Below are positions 42,764 to 50,104 of a stretch of DNA of 64,000 nt, one piece after another. The position numbers and the translations under genes are program-made. Numbering within the stretch: the stretch's first letter is position 1; each line of letters begins with the position of its first letter. The stretch is from positions 434,001-498,000 of the forward strand of contig NZ_QLMC01000001.1 of NCBI RefSeq assembly GCF_003259745.1, read 5' to 3'. This DNA is from Larkinella arboricola (GTDB taxonomy: Bacteria; Bacteroidota; Bacteroidia; Cytophagales; Spirosomataceae). The notes beneath the pieces were generated by a model. It saw only the letters and a program-made list of their open reading frames with translations, did not search any database and was not told the DNA's origin.

Positions 42764-43462
42764 ATGGCCATGCTCCGTTGCCTTGCCGTTGATGATGAGC
42801 CGGTTGCTCTCGAAGTCATTCGCACGTTTGCGCAACGGATTCCGTTCGTTCAGTTGGAGCAGACCTTCACCGACCCCACTCAGGCGCTTGCCTACCTGCG
42901 GCTCAATCCTGTGGATCTGGTGTTTCTGGATATCAACATGCCCGTTGTGACCGGACTGGATTTTGCGCAGGCGCTGGGGAGTCAATCGCTGGTTGTTTTC
43001 ACGACGGCCTATTCTGAACATGCGCTCCGGAGTTACGAACTGAACGTGCTGGATTATTTGCTGAAACCCATTGCGTTTGACCGTTTTGTGCAAAGTTGCC
43101 GCAAAGCACAGGAGCGCCTGCAAACCCGGACATTGGGGACGCTACCGGTTTTTGTCAAGGATGGTTATGAGTGGATCGGGTTGCAACCCCAGGCAATCAA
43201 CTATCTGGAAGCCGCTGATAATTACGTGAAGGTTCACCAGAGCAGCCGGCCGATTCTGGTTCGAACAACCCTGTCGGAACTACTGGCTTTACTTCCGGCC
43301 GGACAATTCATCCGGGTGCATCGCTCGTTTGCCGTTAATACGCAGCTCATCCAGCGCGTGGGCCGGGCGCATCTGCACTTGCCGGAGCGGACCATTCCGA
43401 TTGGTCCGGCTTACCGCGATCAGCTGGCGCGCTGGCTGATCGAGCATGGAGAAACCAGGTAG
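42764..43462 (+). CDS. LytTR-family response regulator
   Basis: This 232-residue protein has a receiver domain (1-120) with LAVDDEP, the phospho-acceptor Asp in LVFLDINMPVVTG, FTTAYSEHAL and LDYLLKPIAFDRF. A LytTR DNA-binding domain (about 135-230) follows: IGLQPQAINYLEAADNYVKVH, LPAGQFIRVHRSFAVNTQLIQRV. It follows the double LytS kinase gene by 30 bases, the standard pairing. The target genes are unknown. Confidence 0.95.
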   Translation: MAMLRCLAVDDEPVALEVIRTFAQRIPFVQLEQTFTDPTQALAYLRLNPVDLVFLDINMPVVTGLDFAQALGSQSLVVFTTAYSEHALRSYELNVLDYLLKPIAFDRFVQSCRKAQERLQTRTLGTLPVFVKDGYEWIGLQPQAINYLEAADNYVKVHQSSRPILVRTTLSELLALLPAGQFIRVHRSFAVNTQLIQRVGRAHLHLPERTIPIGPAYRDQLARWLIEHGETR

Positions 43463-43470
43463 GAATAAAC

Positions 43471-43497
43471 AAAAAAAGCCCCTTGCTAAAAGGGGCT
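43471..43497 (-). terminator. Intrinsic terminator of the FabH-like gene
   Basis: On the minus strand AGCCCCTTTT / AAGGGGCT forms an 8-bp stem with a short loop and is followed by seven T residues. It lies 34 bases past the FabH-like stop; in the other direction it is only T-poor. Confidence 0.8.
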
Positions 43498-43530
43498 AAA
43501 CACACTCATCGGTTAGATTTGGAAAACAAC

Positions 43531-44634
43531 TCAGGCAATTCGGGTAATAAAAGCGCCCCGCTCCGGTCCGGCGCCCACCACGGAGATACAAATCTCATCG
43601 CCCGCCCGGACCAAACCGTTGGTCAGGTCGTCGTGCAGCAGCTTGACGGTGCTGGTGGCTACCAGATTTCCGTAGGTTTCTACGTTGACCCCAAACTTGG
43701 ACAGGGGAATGCCGCAGGTTTCGATCAGATGGTTTAGAAAACCGTTGGTCAGTACGGGACTGGCCTGGTGGGTGTAAATTTTGCGAACGTCGGTTAAATA
43801 CGTCGGGCGGTTCTGGATTAACGTCTGATGATTGAGCATCATGCCTTTCATGTAATACTCCTTCACGCGGTCGCCAGCCATGCCGAAGCAGGAAAGCGCT
43901 TCTGATTTGTCCTGACCCGGCGGATTCAGCGCCCCGCCACCCATGTAATGAATCAGCGGATCATCAAAACCGCCTTCCGGACCAAAGGCCAGCGAATCAC
44001 GGGAGTAGAAAGCCAGTCCGCCCCGGAAGCCGTTTTTGCGCAGCACGAGCGCCGAAGCGCCATCCGAAAAAAGCGCCGACGACATCCAGAGCGAGCGCCC
44101 CAGCGGATGCACCGGATTCTGTTTGTAAAGCGGGGTCTGGGTATACAGGCTGCTCAGGCTGTAGGCCACAATCAGAATGTTTTCGGCCGCGAGTTGCGTG
44201 GCAAGCTGCATGGCGCGGGCCATTCCGGCGCAACCCGCACCCAGTTGAACCGGTACCACCGAATCCGGTATCTGTAAACGTTTCAGAAAATAAAACGCAT
44301 CCTGATCGAGCAGCACCTGATAGGGCGAACAGGTGACAATGATAGCGGCATCGATCTGGCGGGGCGAAATTTGGGCGTTGGCCAGTGCTTCGCGGGCGAC
44401 TTCCGTAACAACTTCCTGATTCTGAAAAACGTCGGGGGCCCAGCTCTTCGACCGCACGCCCAGAACTTTTTCAACCATCGGACCATCCAGGTATTTGGAG
44501 GGATCTTTACGGTCCGGGACCTGAAAGGAGTCCGCCCATTCAGCGATGGGGGTCGGTTCGGCAACGTAGCTGCTCAGACCGGCAATGGCCAGCTGCACCG
44601 GACGCACCGGCGGCTGAGAAGGTAAAGATGACAT
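43531..44634 (-). CDS. FabH-like 3-oxoacyl-ACP synthase III family protein
   Basis: The 367-residue thiolase-fold enzyme has a complete Cys-His-Asn triad: VQLGAGCAGMARAM, IYTHQASPVL and VETYGNLVATSTV. These enzymes join an acyl-CoA to malonyl-ACP or condense two acyl-CoAs. The sequence differs from the housekeeping FabH in its long N-terminal segment (RPVQLAIAGLSSYVAEPTPIAEWADSF) and loops. It stands alone without ACP, ketoreductase or polyketide genes, so its role is unknown; ketide or secondary lipid synthesis is possible. Confidence 0.88.
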   Translation of the reverse strand: MSSLPSQPPVRPVQLAIAGLSSYVAEPTPIAEWADSFQVPDRKDPSKYLDGPMVEKVLGVRSKSWAPDVFQNQEVVTEVAREALANAQISPRQIDAAIIVTCSPYQVLLDQDAFYFLKRLQIPDSVVPVQLGAGCAGMARAMQLATQLAAENILIVAYSLSSLYTQTPLYKQNPVHPLGRSLWMSSALFSDGASALVLRKNGFRGGLAFYSRDSLAFGPEGGFDDPLIHYMGGGALNPPGQDKSEALSCFGMAGDRVKEYYMKGMMLNHQTLIQNRPTYLTDVRKIYTHQASPVLTNGFLNHLIETCGIPLSKFGVNVETYGNLVATSTVKLLHDDLTNGLVRAGDEICISVVGAGPERGAFITRIA

Positions 44635-44658
44635 TAGTAGTATGTTGTTTATTGTCAG

Positions 44659-44687
44659 GAAATCCCGGTCATTAAAACCGGGATTTC
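44659..44687. repeat. Perfect 11-bp hairpin upstream of the FabH-like gene
   Basis: GAAATCCCGGT (44659-44669) pairs perfectly with ACCGGGATTTC (44677-44687) around a 7-base loop. On the plus strand TTTTG follows; on the minus strand the hairpin sits in the leader of the FabH-like gene, 25 bases before its ATG, and 138 bases past the dioxygenase stop. It could end the dioxygenase transcript or regulate the FabH-like gene. Confidence 0.65.
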
Positions 44688-44824
44688 TTTTGTCGTGAAA
44701 ATACCAACATACGGTTTTGCCGGATTACCTCTTTTATTCAGTGTGTCTGATTACTTATTTAAACCGGGCAAAACGGCCTTTGAGCGAGTAAACGGTTTTC
44801 CGTAAAATAACGGCAATACGCCTT

Positions 44825-45802
44825 CTACCATCTTTCCAGCCCCAGCAGTTTCTTTCCCAAATCGCTCAATTCGGCGGTTTGATACCGGGTTTGCTCCCAG
44901 CCGCGCGGATCACCAGGAAACGCGTAGCCTTCGGGGGCCTTGCGGTCGCGCCAGGAGGAGATGCGCCATTGCCGTAGGGCTTCGTTGTCTTCCTGAGCGG
45001 GCATCATGGAAATGTACTGCGCAATGCGAACCTTGTTGCCCGACAGATTCGGGCGGATACCGTGCGGCTGTGTGCTGTTAAAAATCAGCAGATCACCGGC
45101 TTCCATTTTCACTTTCACCAACTCAAAACCGGTGGTGTCGGGCTTGAAATGGTCGCGGTCGGCGGGTTGGGTGAGCTTCCAGGTGTCGTAGGTACGGTAC
45201 AGTTCGGGAATGCATTGAAAACCGCCCATGTTTTCGTCGGTCTGGTCGGCCAGCGCCAGCACGCCCTGTACGTTCTGCGGTTTGGTTTCCGGATCGTAAT
45301 CCCAGTGGATGAAGCCTTTAAACTCAAAGCCGGGTCGGGCGGGGAGGTTCAGGTTAGCACGATCGATGGTGACCCAGAGTTTTTCGGTACCCCAGATGTC
45401 CACAAACGCATCGTAAACGCGGGGCGTCTGCCGGTTGTCCCAGAGGTACTGGTGATTATAGATTTCGACCATCCCGCTATTGGTCAGTTCCTTCATTTTC
45501 ATCTCGGCGCGGGCCGGGGCGTACCAGGTTTCGGGATCGTTCGGGTCTTTTTCCTCAAATTCCCAGAGCAGTTGCGCCAGGCGTTCGGCCTGTTCTTTTG
45601 GCACGGCATTTTTAATAACGATATACCCGTTCTCGATCCAGAATTTCCAGTCGTCTTCCGACAGAACGCGCAACGGTTTTCCGTTCGAGCGGTCGTTGAG
45701 TTTCAGGTGGCTGCTGGTGGCCGTCGACGGATTGCCCGGAATGTCTGTGTGGGCATTGTCTGGCATCATCGTTGGATTCATGGTTGGCGTCATGGTTTCC
45801 AT
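44825..45802 (-). CDS. Phytanoyl-CoA dioxygenase (PhyH) family protein
   Basis: This 325-residue Fe(II)/2-oxoglutarate-dependent oxygenase has the facial triad HWDYDPE (His and Asp) and TQPHGIRPNLSGNKVRIAQYISM (distal His and the 2-oxoglutarate-binding Arg). The N-terminus is rich in Met and Thr and looks disordered. LSEDDWKFWIENGYIVIKNAVPKEQAERL is the typical PhyH opening. The substrate is unknown. The gene is divergent from an AraC regulator, which probably controls it. A -7 element lies at 45833-45840. Confidence 0.9.
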   Translation of the reverse strand: METMTPTMNPTMMPDNAHTDIPGNPSTATSSHLKLNDRSNGKPLRVLSEDDWKFWIENGYIVIKNAVPKEQAERLAQLLWEFEEKDPNDPETWYAPARAEMKMKELTNSGMVEIYNHQYLWDNRQTPRVYDAFVDIWGTEKLWVTIDRANLNLPARPGFEFKGFIHWDYDPETKPQNVQGVLALADQTDENMGGFQCIPELYRTYDTWKLTQPADRDHFKPDTTGFELVKVKMEAGDLLIFNSTQPHGIRPNLSGNKVRIAQYISMMPAQEDNEALRQWRISSWRDRKAPEGYAFPGDPRGWEQTRYQTAELSDLGKKLLGLERW

Positions 45803-45832
45803 AGAATGGTATCGGTTTTAGATTGAATAGGA

Positions 45833-45840
45833 CAAAGGTA
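45833..45840 (-). promoter_or_regulatory. Candidate -7 element for the PhyH gene
   Basis: On the minus strand this reads TACCTTTG, a match to TANNTTTG, with a TTG (45857-45859) 16 bases further upstream. It would start transcription about 25 bases before the ATG. Confidence 0.5.
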
Positions 45841-45954
45841 GGGGATCAATACCGTGCAAGACTACACGCGGAATCGCCAGTATTTGAACAATATTGATAT
45901 TTATAGCCGGTACTTGCCTGCAAACTGTATAAATTTGTGCAAATCCGTTTTGTC

Positions 45955-46797
45955 ATGAAAGCGTATCTGGAAGAGATTCAGGCTGATGCCGATAGTTCGT
46001 TCCGCCTGCTGCTGACCCCGCATCTGAACGATTTTTTTCTGTGGCACTTCCATCCGGAATACGAACTGGTTTTTATCGAAAACGCCGACGGCCCCCGGCA
46101 CGTTGGCGACCATCTTTCGCGCTACGAGGGCAGCGACCTGGTTTTTATCGGTTCCTATATTCCGCACCTGAACTTTGATTACGGGGTCCGGACCGACTAC
46201 CGGAAGGTGGTGATTCAGATGCGCGAGGATTTTCTGCGTGATAATTTCCAGAAAATGCCGGAGCTGGCCAGCATTGCGCGGCTATTCGAACAATCGCGAC
46301 GGGGGATTGCTTTTCACGGCAACACGAAGCGGCAGGTAGGCAAGCGGCTGATACGGTTTCATCAGTTATCGCATTTCCGGCAATTGATCGAGTTGCTGGA
46401 AATTTTCCAGATGCTGGCAACCTCGGAAGAATACACGCTGCTCAACAGCCGCCCCGTTGAGTCGCCGTACAACGTCAAAGAACAGCAACGGTTACAGCGC
46501 ATATTCCGCTTCATCGACGAACAGTACGGGCGAAAAATCGAGGTGGCCGAACTGGCCGACCTGACCCACCTGACGGTACCGGCGTTCTGTCGGTATTTCA
46601 AAAAGATGACCCGGACAACGTTTACCGAATTTGTGAATCAGCACCGCGTTCGGGAAGCTAAGCGGTTGTTGCTGGCCGATCAAACCGTAACGGAAGCCTG
46701 CTTCGCCAGCGGTTTCAAGAGCTTATCGTACTTCAACCGGATTTTTAAGAAGCTAACCGGGCTGAATCCCATGCAGTTCAAGAAGCAGCACTGTTAG
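45955..46797 (+). CDS. AraC-family transcriptional regulator
   Basis: The 280-residue protein (ATG at 45955; a GTG six codons earlier is in frame) has an N-terminal cupin-like sensor region: FFLWHFHPEYELVFIENADG and HLSRYEGSDLVFIGSYIPH. The C-terminal double helix-turn-helix is at about 185-278, with IEVAELADLTHLTVPAFCRYFKKMTRTTFTEFVNQHRV and VTEACFASGFKSLSYFNRIFKKLTGLNPMQFKK. It is divergent from the PhyH-type dioxygenase gene with about 150 bases between the starts, so it likely controls that gene and itself. The inducer is unknown. Confidence 0.93.
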   Translation: MKAYLEEIQADADSSFRLLLTPHLNDFFLWHFHPEYELVFIENADGPRHVGDHLSRYEGSDLVFIGSYIPHLNFDYGVRTDYRKVVIQMREDFLRDNFQKMPELASIARLFEQSRRGIAFHGNTKRQVGKRLIRFHQLSHFRQLIELLEIFQMLATSEEYTLLNSRPVESPYNVKEQQRLQRIFRFIDEQYGRKIEVAELADLTHLTVPAFCRYFKKMTRTTFTEFVNQHRVREAKRLLLADQTVTEACFASGFKSLSYFNRIFKKLTGLNPMQFKKQHC

Positions 46798-46971
46798 CGG
46801 GCTGAAAAAAGCCTTTTTGTCCGGATTGGTAAACTCGGATAACAAAACCACCGTTTTCCGGGTCATTATATGACGCGTCCGCCGGGATTGCTCCTGGATA
46901 ACCGCGGGTGTAACCCGGGGCTGGGGCAGAGGTGGAATTTGTTATTTTGTGTAAAAGGAAGCGGAGACATT

Positions 46972-48750
46972 ATGCGTATTCTTTGGACCTATCTTAAACC
47001 GCACCGCTGGATGGTCGTCTTTTCGCTCGGGCTGGCGGGAATCAGCCAGATTCTGACGATGATCGACCCATTGATTTTCGGGAAAATTATCGACGAATAC
47101 GCCACCAAACCGGCTGTCCGGCCCGAAAACGAACTGGTGCAGGGCGTTTTGTTCTGGTTGCTGGTGGCCGTCGGAATTGCTACGCTGGCGCGGCTGGCCA
47201 AGTCGTTTCAGGAATATTTCATGCGGCTGGTGGTGCAGCGGTTTGGGACGCAGGTGTTTAACGATGGCCTGAAACAGACGCTCCGGCTGACGTTTCAGGA
47301 GTTTGAAGAACAGCGGAGTGGCGAAACCGTGGCGCTACTGCAAAAAGTCCGGACCGATACCGAGAAGTTTATCAACGCCTTCATCAACGTGCTGTTTTCG
47401 TCCATCGTCGGTATGGGGTTTCTGATCTGGTACGCCATCACCAAGCACTGGGCGCTAATTCCCATTTTTATCATCGGTATTCTGGTGTTGGGCGGGCTGA
47501 CCGGGCTGCTTAGTAAACAGATCAAAACCGTACAGCGGGCGGTCAACCGGCAAACCGTCAAGCTTTCGGGGGCCATTACCGAATCGTTGCGTAACATCGA
47601 ACTGGTGCGGAGCCTGGGGCTGACGTTTCCGGAAATCCGTCGATTGAAGCAATACACGCAGCGGATTTACGAACTCGAAATGGAGAAAACGCGGCAGGTG
47701 CGCCAGTTATCGTTTTTTCAGGGTACCACGCTGAATGTGCTCAAACAGTCCATTCTGTTTGCCCTGCTTTGGCTTATTTTTCGGGATGTGCTGACCACGG
47801 GAGAACTGATTTCGATGCAGTTTATTTCGACGGCCATTTTTGCCCCCTTGCAGGATTTGGGCAACATCATCCTGTTTTACCGTGAAGCCGAAGCTTCCCT
47901 GACTTCCTTTAATAGCCTGATGCAGAAGCCCATTGAGCGCCGACCCGACGATTCCATCGATTTCGGCGTACTGGAACACCTGCGCTTTGAGAACGTGGTT
48001 TTCCGGCACCAGACGGCCAAACAAAACGCGATGGACGGTATTTCGTTCCGGATCGGCATGGGCGAAACCGTCGCCTTTGTAGGACCGTCGGGTTCGGGCA
48101 AATCGACGCTGGTGAAGCTGCTGCTGGGGCTATACAAACCCATCTCGGGTGAAATTTACTTCAATGACGTTCCGGCGAGCCAGATTCGCTACAATCCGAT
48201 GCGTCGGCAGATCGGTTTTGTGACGCAGGATACCCAACTGTTTGCCGGTACGATCCGGGAAAATATGCTGTTTGTCAAGCCCGACGCCACCGAAGAAGAA
48301 ATTCGGGAAGCGTTACACAAAGCTTCCTGCGATCAACTGATTGCGCGTTCCGATAAGGGAGTCAATACCGTGCTGGGGGAGGGTGGAATGAAATTGTCGG
48401 GGGGCGAAAAACAGCGGATTTCCATCGCCCGTGCCCTGATCCGGCACCCCCGGCTGCTGATTTTCGACGAAGCGACCTCGGCCCTGGACTCGCTGACCGA
48501 AGAAGCCATTTCCGATACCGTCCGCAGCATCTCGGCCCGGCGTGAGCAGATTACCATCCTGATTGCCCACCGTCTATCGACCATCATGCACGCCGACCGC
48601 ATCATCGTTCTGGAACGCGGGAAAATTGCCGAAACCGGTACCCACGCCGAACTGCTCGATCAGAAGGGATTGTATTATGCGATGTGGCGGCAGCAAATTG
48701 GCGAACGTCGGCAGGACCAGGAGCTAACGGAAAAAGTGCCGATGGTGTAG
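46972..48750 (+). CDS. ABC exporter (fused permease and ATPase)
   Basis: This 592-residue half-transporter is expected to act as a homodimer. Six membrane helices (about 15-310) precede an ATPase domain with VAFVGPSGSGKSTLVKLLLG (Walker A), KLSGGEKQRISIARALIRHP (signature), LLIFDEATSALDS (Walker B) and IAHRLSTI (H loop). I start at the ATG at 46972 (MRILWTYLKPHRWMVV) because AAAAGGAAGCGGAG gives a ribosome binding site; the longer frame adds 34 residues that do not look conserved. The exported molecule is unknown, possibly a lipid or peptide. Confidence 0.93.
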   Translation: MRILWTYLKPHRWMVVFSLGLAGISQILTMIDPLIFGKIIDEYATKPAVRPENELVQGVLFWLLVAVGIATLARLAKSFQEYFMRLVVQRFGTQVFNDGLKQTLRLTFQEFEEQRSGETVALLQKVRTDTEKFINAFINVLFSSIVGMGFLIWYAITKHWALIPIFIIGILVLGGLTGLLSKQIKTVQRAVNRQTVKLSGAITESLRNIELVRSLGLTFPEIRRLKQYTQRIYELEMEKTRQVRQLSFFQGTTLNVLKQSILFALLWLIFRDVLTTGELISMQFISTAIFAPLQDLGNIILFYREAEASLTSFNSLMQKPIERRPDDSIDFGVLEHLRFENVVFRHQTAKQNAMDGISFRIGMGETVAFVGPSGSGKSTLVKLLLGLYKPISGEIYFNDVPASQIRYNPMRRQIGFVTQDTQLFAGTIRENMLFVKPDATEEEIREALHKASCDQLIARSDKGVNTVLGEGGMKLSGGEKQRISIARALIRHPRLLIFDEATSALDSLTEEAISDTVRSISARREQITILIAHRLSTIMHADRIIVLERGKIAETGTHAELLDQKGLYYAMWRQQIGERRQDQELTEKVPMV

Positions 48751-48951
48751 CCGCTTGTTGCTCCACTCATTAAGCACTGAAAAACCCGGCATCCAGCATA
48801 CTCTCACGAATGGCAGGCGAAAAGAGCCTGAGTGCTTGTCCGTAATCAGGTTCTGTAGAGGGCCAGTTTCATCGTGTAGGGTGGGGCATTTGACGCGCTT
48901 GTATTATTTATTACCTTTACACTTGCTTCCTGTTTACCCATTTCTATATAA

Positions 48952-48963
48952 TTTGTTTACAAT
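48952..48963. promoter_or_regulatory. Candidate GntR operator upstream of its own gene
   Basis: TTTGTTTACAAT contains the palindrome TTGT-TT-ACAA and lies 10 bases before the GntR start codon. The same 11 bases TTTGTTTACAA recur before susC. A further TGTTTAC lies at 48931-48937. Confidence 0.55.
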
Positions 48964-48972
48964 AACTGCCTG

Positions 48973-49611
48973 ATGAAAGAGGACTCTCTAGCTAATAAAG
49001 CGTATAGCGAACTGAGAAGAAAGATTTTGTCCAACCAGTTGGTGTCTGGTATGCGGCTTAAAGAGGATGTCTGGGCCACCCGTTTAGACGTAAACCGCAT
49101 GGCTATTCGGGAGGCTCTCACCCGGCTTCTGGGCGAACAACTGGTGGTGCTGGGCGAAAAAGGCGGCTTTTTTGTGAAATCCTTAACGGCTGCCGACATT
49201 CAGGAGATCCGTGAGCTGCGGGAAGTGCTGGAACTAGGTGCCTTGCGTCTGGCCATTCAGAAGATTGATGATCAGCACATTAAAGAACTGGAGCGGATAT
49301 GTGAGGACTTTACATCCATGATTCAGCGCGGTTATTTTGGCGGAGCGTGTGAAGCCGACGTAAAATTTCATGAAACCCTCATCGACAGCGCCAACAATGA
49401 AAAGCTCCGTAATCTTTACCAGGCCGGGAACATTCCGCTTTTCCACCAGAAATTAGGGCAATCGCAGACCCACATGGATGACTATGAACTGACGGACATG
49501 GAACACCGCCAGATTCTGAAAGCCCTGAAAGAAAAAGACCTTAAACTGGCCGAAGAAACACTTACCAAACACCTCATCCGGGGTCAGGTCGCTTCTCTGG
49601 ACCTGGATTAA
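48973..49611 (+). CDS. GntR-family regulator with FCD domain
   Basis: The 212-residue protein has a winged helix (about 8-70): NKAYSELRRKILSNQLVSGMRLKEDVWATRLDVNRMAIREALTRLLGEQL. A FadR C-terminal ligand domain (FCD; about 80-205) follows: REVLELGALRLAIQK, DVKFHETLIDSANNEKL and MEHRQILKALKEKDLKLAEETLTKHL. The Asp, His and His metal ligands of FCD domains (DVKFHETL, EHRQIL, KHL) appear to be present, so it probably binds a small carboxylic or sugar-acid ligand. It sits directly upstream of the SusCD-oxidoreductase operon, and a shared palindrome suggests it represses itself and the operon. Confidence 0.93.
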   Translation: MKEDSLANKAYSELRRKILSNQLVSGMRLKEDVWATRLDVNRMAIREALTRLLGEQLVVLGEKGGFFVKSLTAADIQEIRELREVLELGALRLAIQKIDDQHIKELERICEDFTSMIQRGYFGGACEADVKFHETLIDSANNEKLRNLYQAGNIPLFHQKLGQSQTHMDDYELTDMEHRQILKALKEKDLKLAEETLTKHLIRGQVASLDLD

Positions 49612-49798
49612 TTGCCCTCCCTGAACGAATCCAGATGCGCCACCGGCAAAACCGTGGCTCAAATTCTCCTTTATTCCGTATTGAACCGGCTTCCTGGCTG
49701 TTTTTACGTCGCGTCCTTCCAAAAGTGCCGATGGAGTTGTTAGGCCATTCTCGTTATGGCGGGCTGAAAGGTTGATTAAAATATTTTTATCAAACTTT

Positions 49799-49810
49799 TT
49801 TGTTTACAAA
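49799..49810. promoter_or_regulatory. Candidate GntR operator upstream of susC
   Basis: TTTGTTTACAAA is a palindrome (TTTGT-TT-ACAAA) lying just ahead of the -7 element at 49818. It shares the 11 bases TTTGTTTACAA with the site before the GntR gene. The T-rich side could also serve as the -33 region, so a bound repressor would block polymerase. Confidence 0.6.
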
Positions 49811-49817
49811 TTTTGTC

Positions 49818-49825
49818 TATTTTTG
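49818..49825 (+). promoter_or_regulatory. Candidate -7 element of the SusCD operon
   Basis: TATTTTTG matches TANNTTTG and lies 280 bases before susC, implying a long leader. The candidate operator ends 7 bases upstream. Confidence 0.55.
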
Positions 49826-49847
49826 TAATCATAATTCTTAGTACAGT

Positions 49848-50043
49848 GCTTGTTTCAGTGGTAAAGCCTGCGATTCTGGAAACAAGCAATTCTCCACTAC
49901 TTCTTTAAAAACGCTTATTGGCGTGGTTCAGTGAAAGTAAATTAAGTTCAGGACTGTCGCGCAGAAGACCGTGTTAACAGATTGCCGCTGAATTAATTTA
50001 CGCTTTTCATTAGCCATACGGATCCGGGTTGGCCCGGGGTTTT
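49848..50043 (+). promoter_or_regulatory. Structured leader of the SusCD operon
   Basis: This untranslated region can form three hairpins. GCTTGTTTC (49848-49856) pairs with GAAACAAGC (49879-49887). TAAATTAAGTTCAG (49938-49951) pairs with CTGAATTAATTTA (49988-50000) with one bulged G. CCGGG (50024-50028) pairs with CCCGG (50033-50037), followed by GGTTTTG, a weak terminator-like end. The rest of the 493-base gap holds no reading frame I trust. It could be a mere 5' leader; attenuation or an antisense RNA target is inference. Confidence 0.45.
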
Positions 50044-50104
50044 GATAGTCAAATTGAATTACAGATCAATTAGTACCATAAATCCTGTTTAACCTGATTC
50101 CCGT

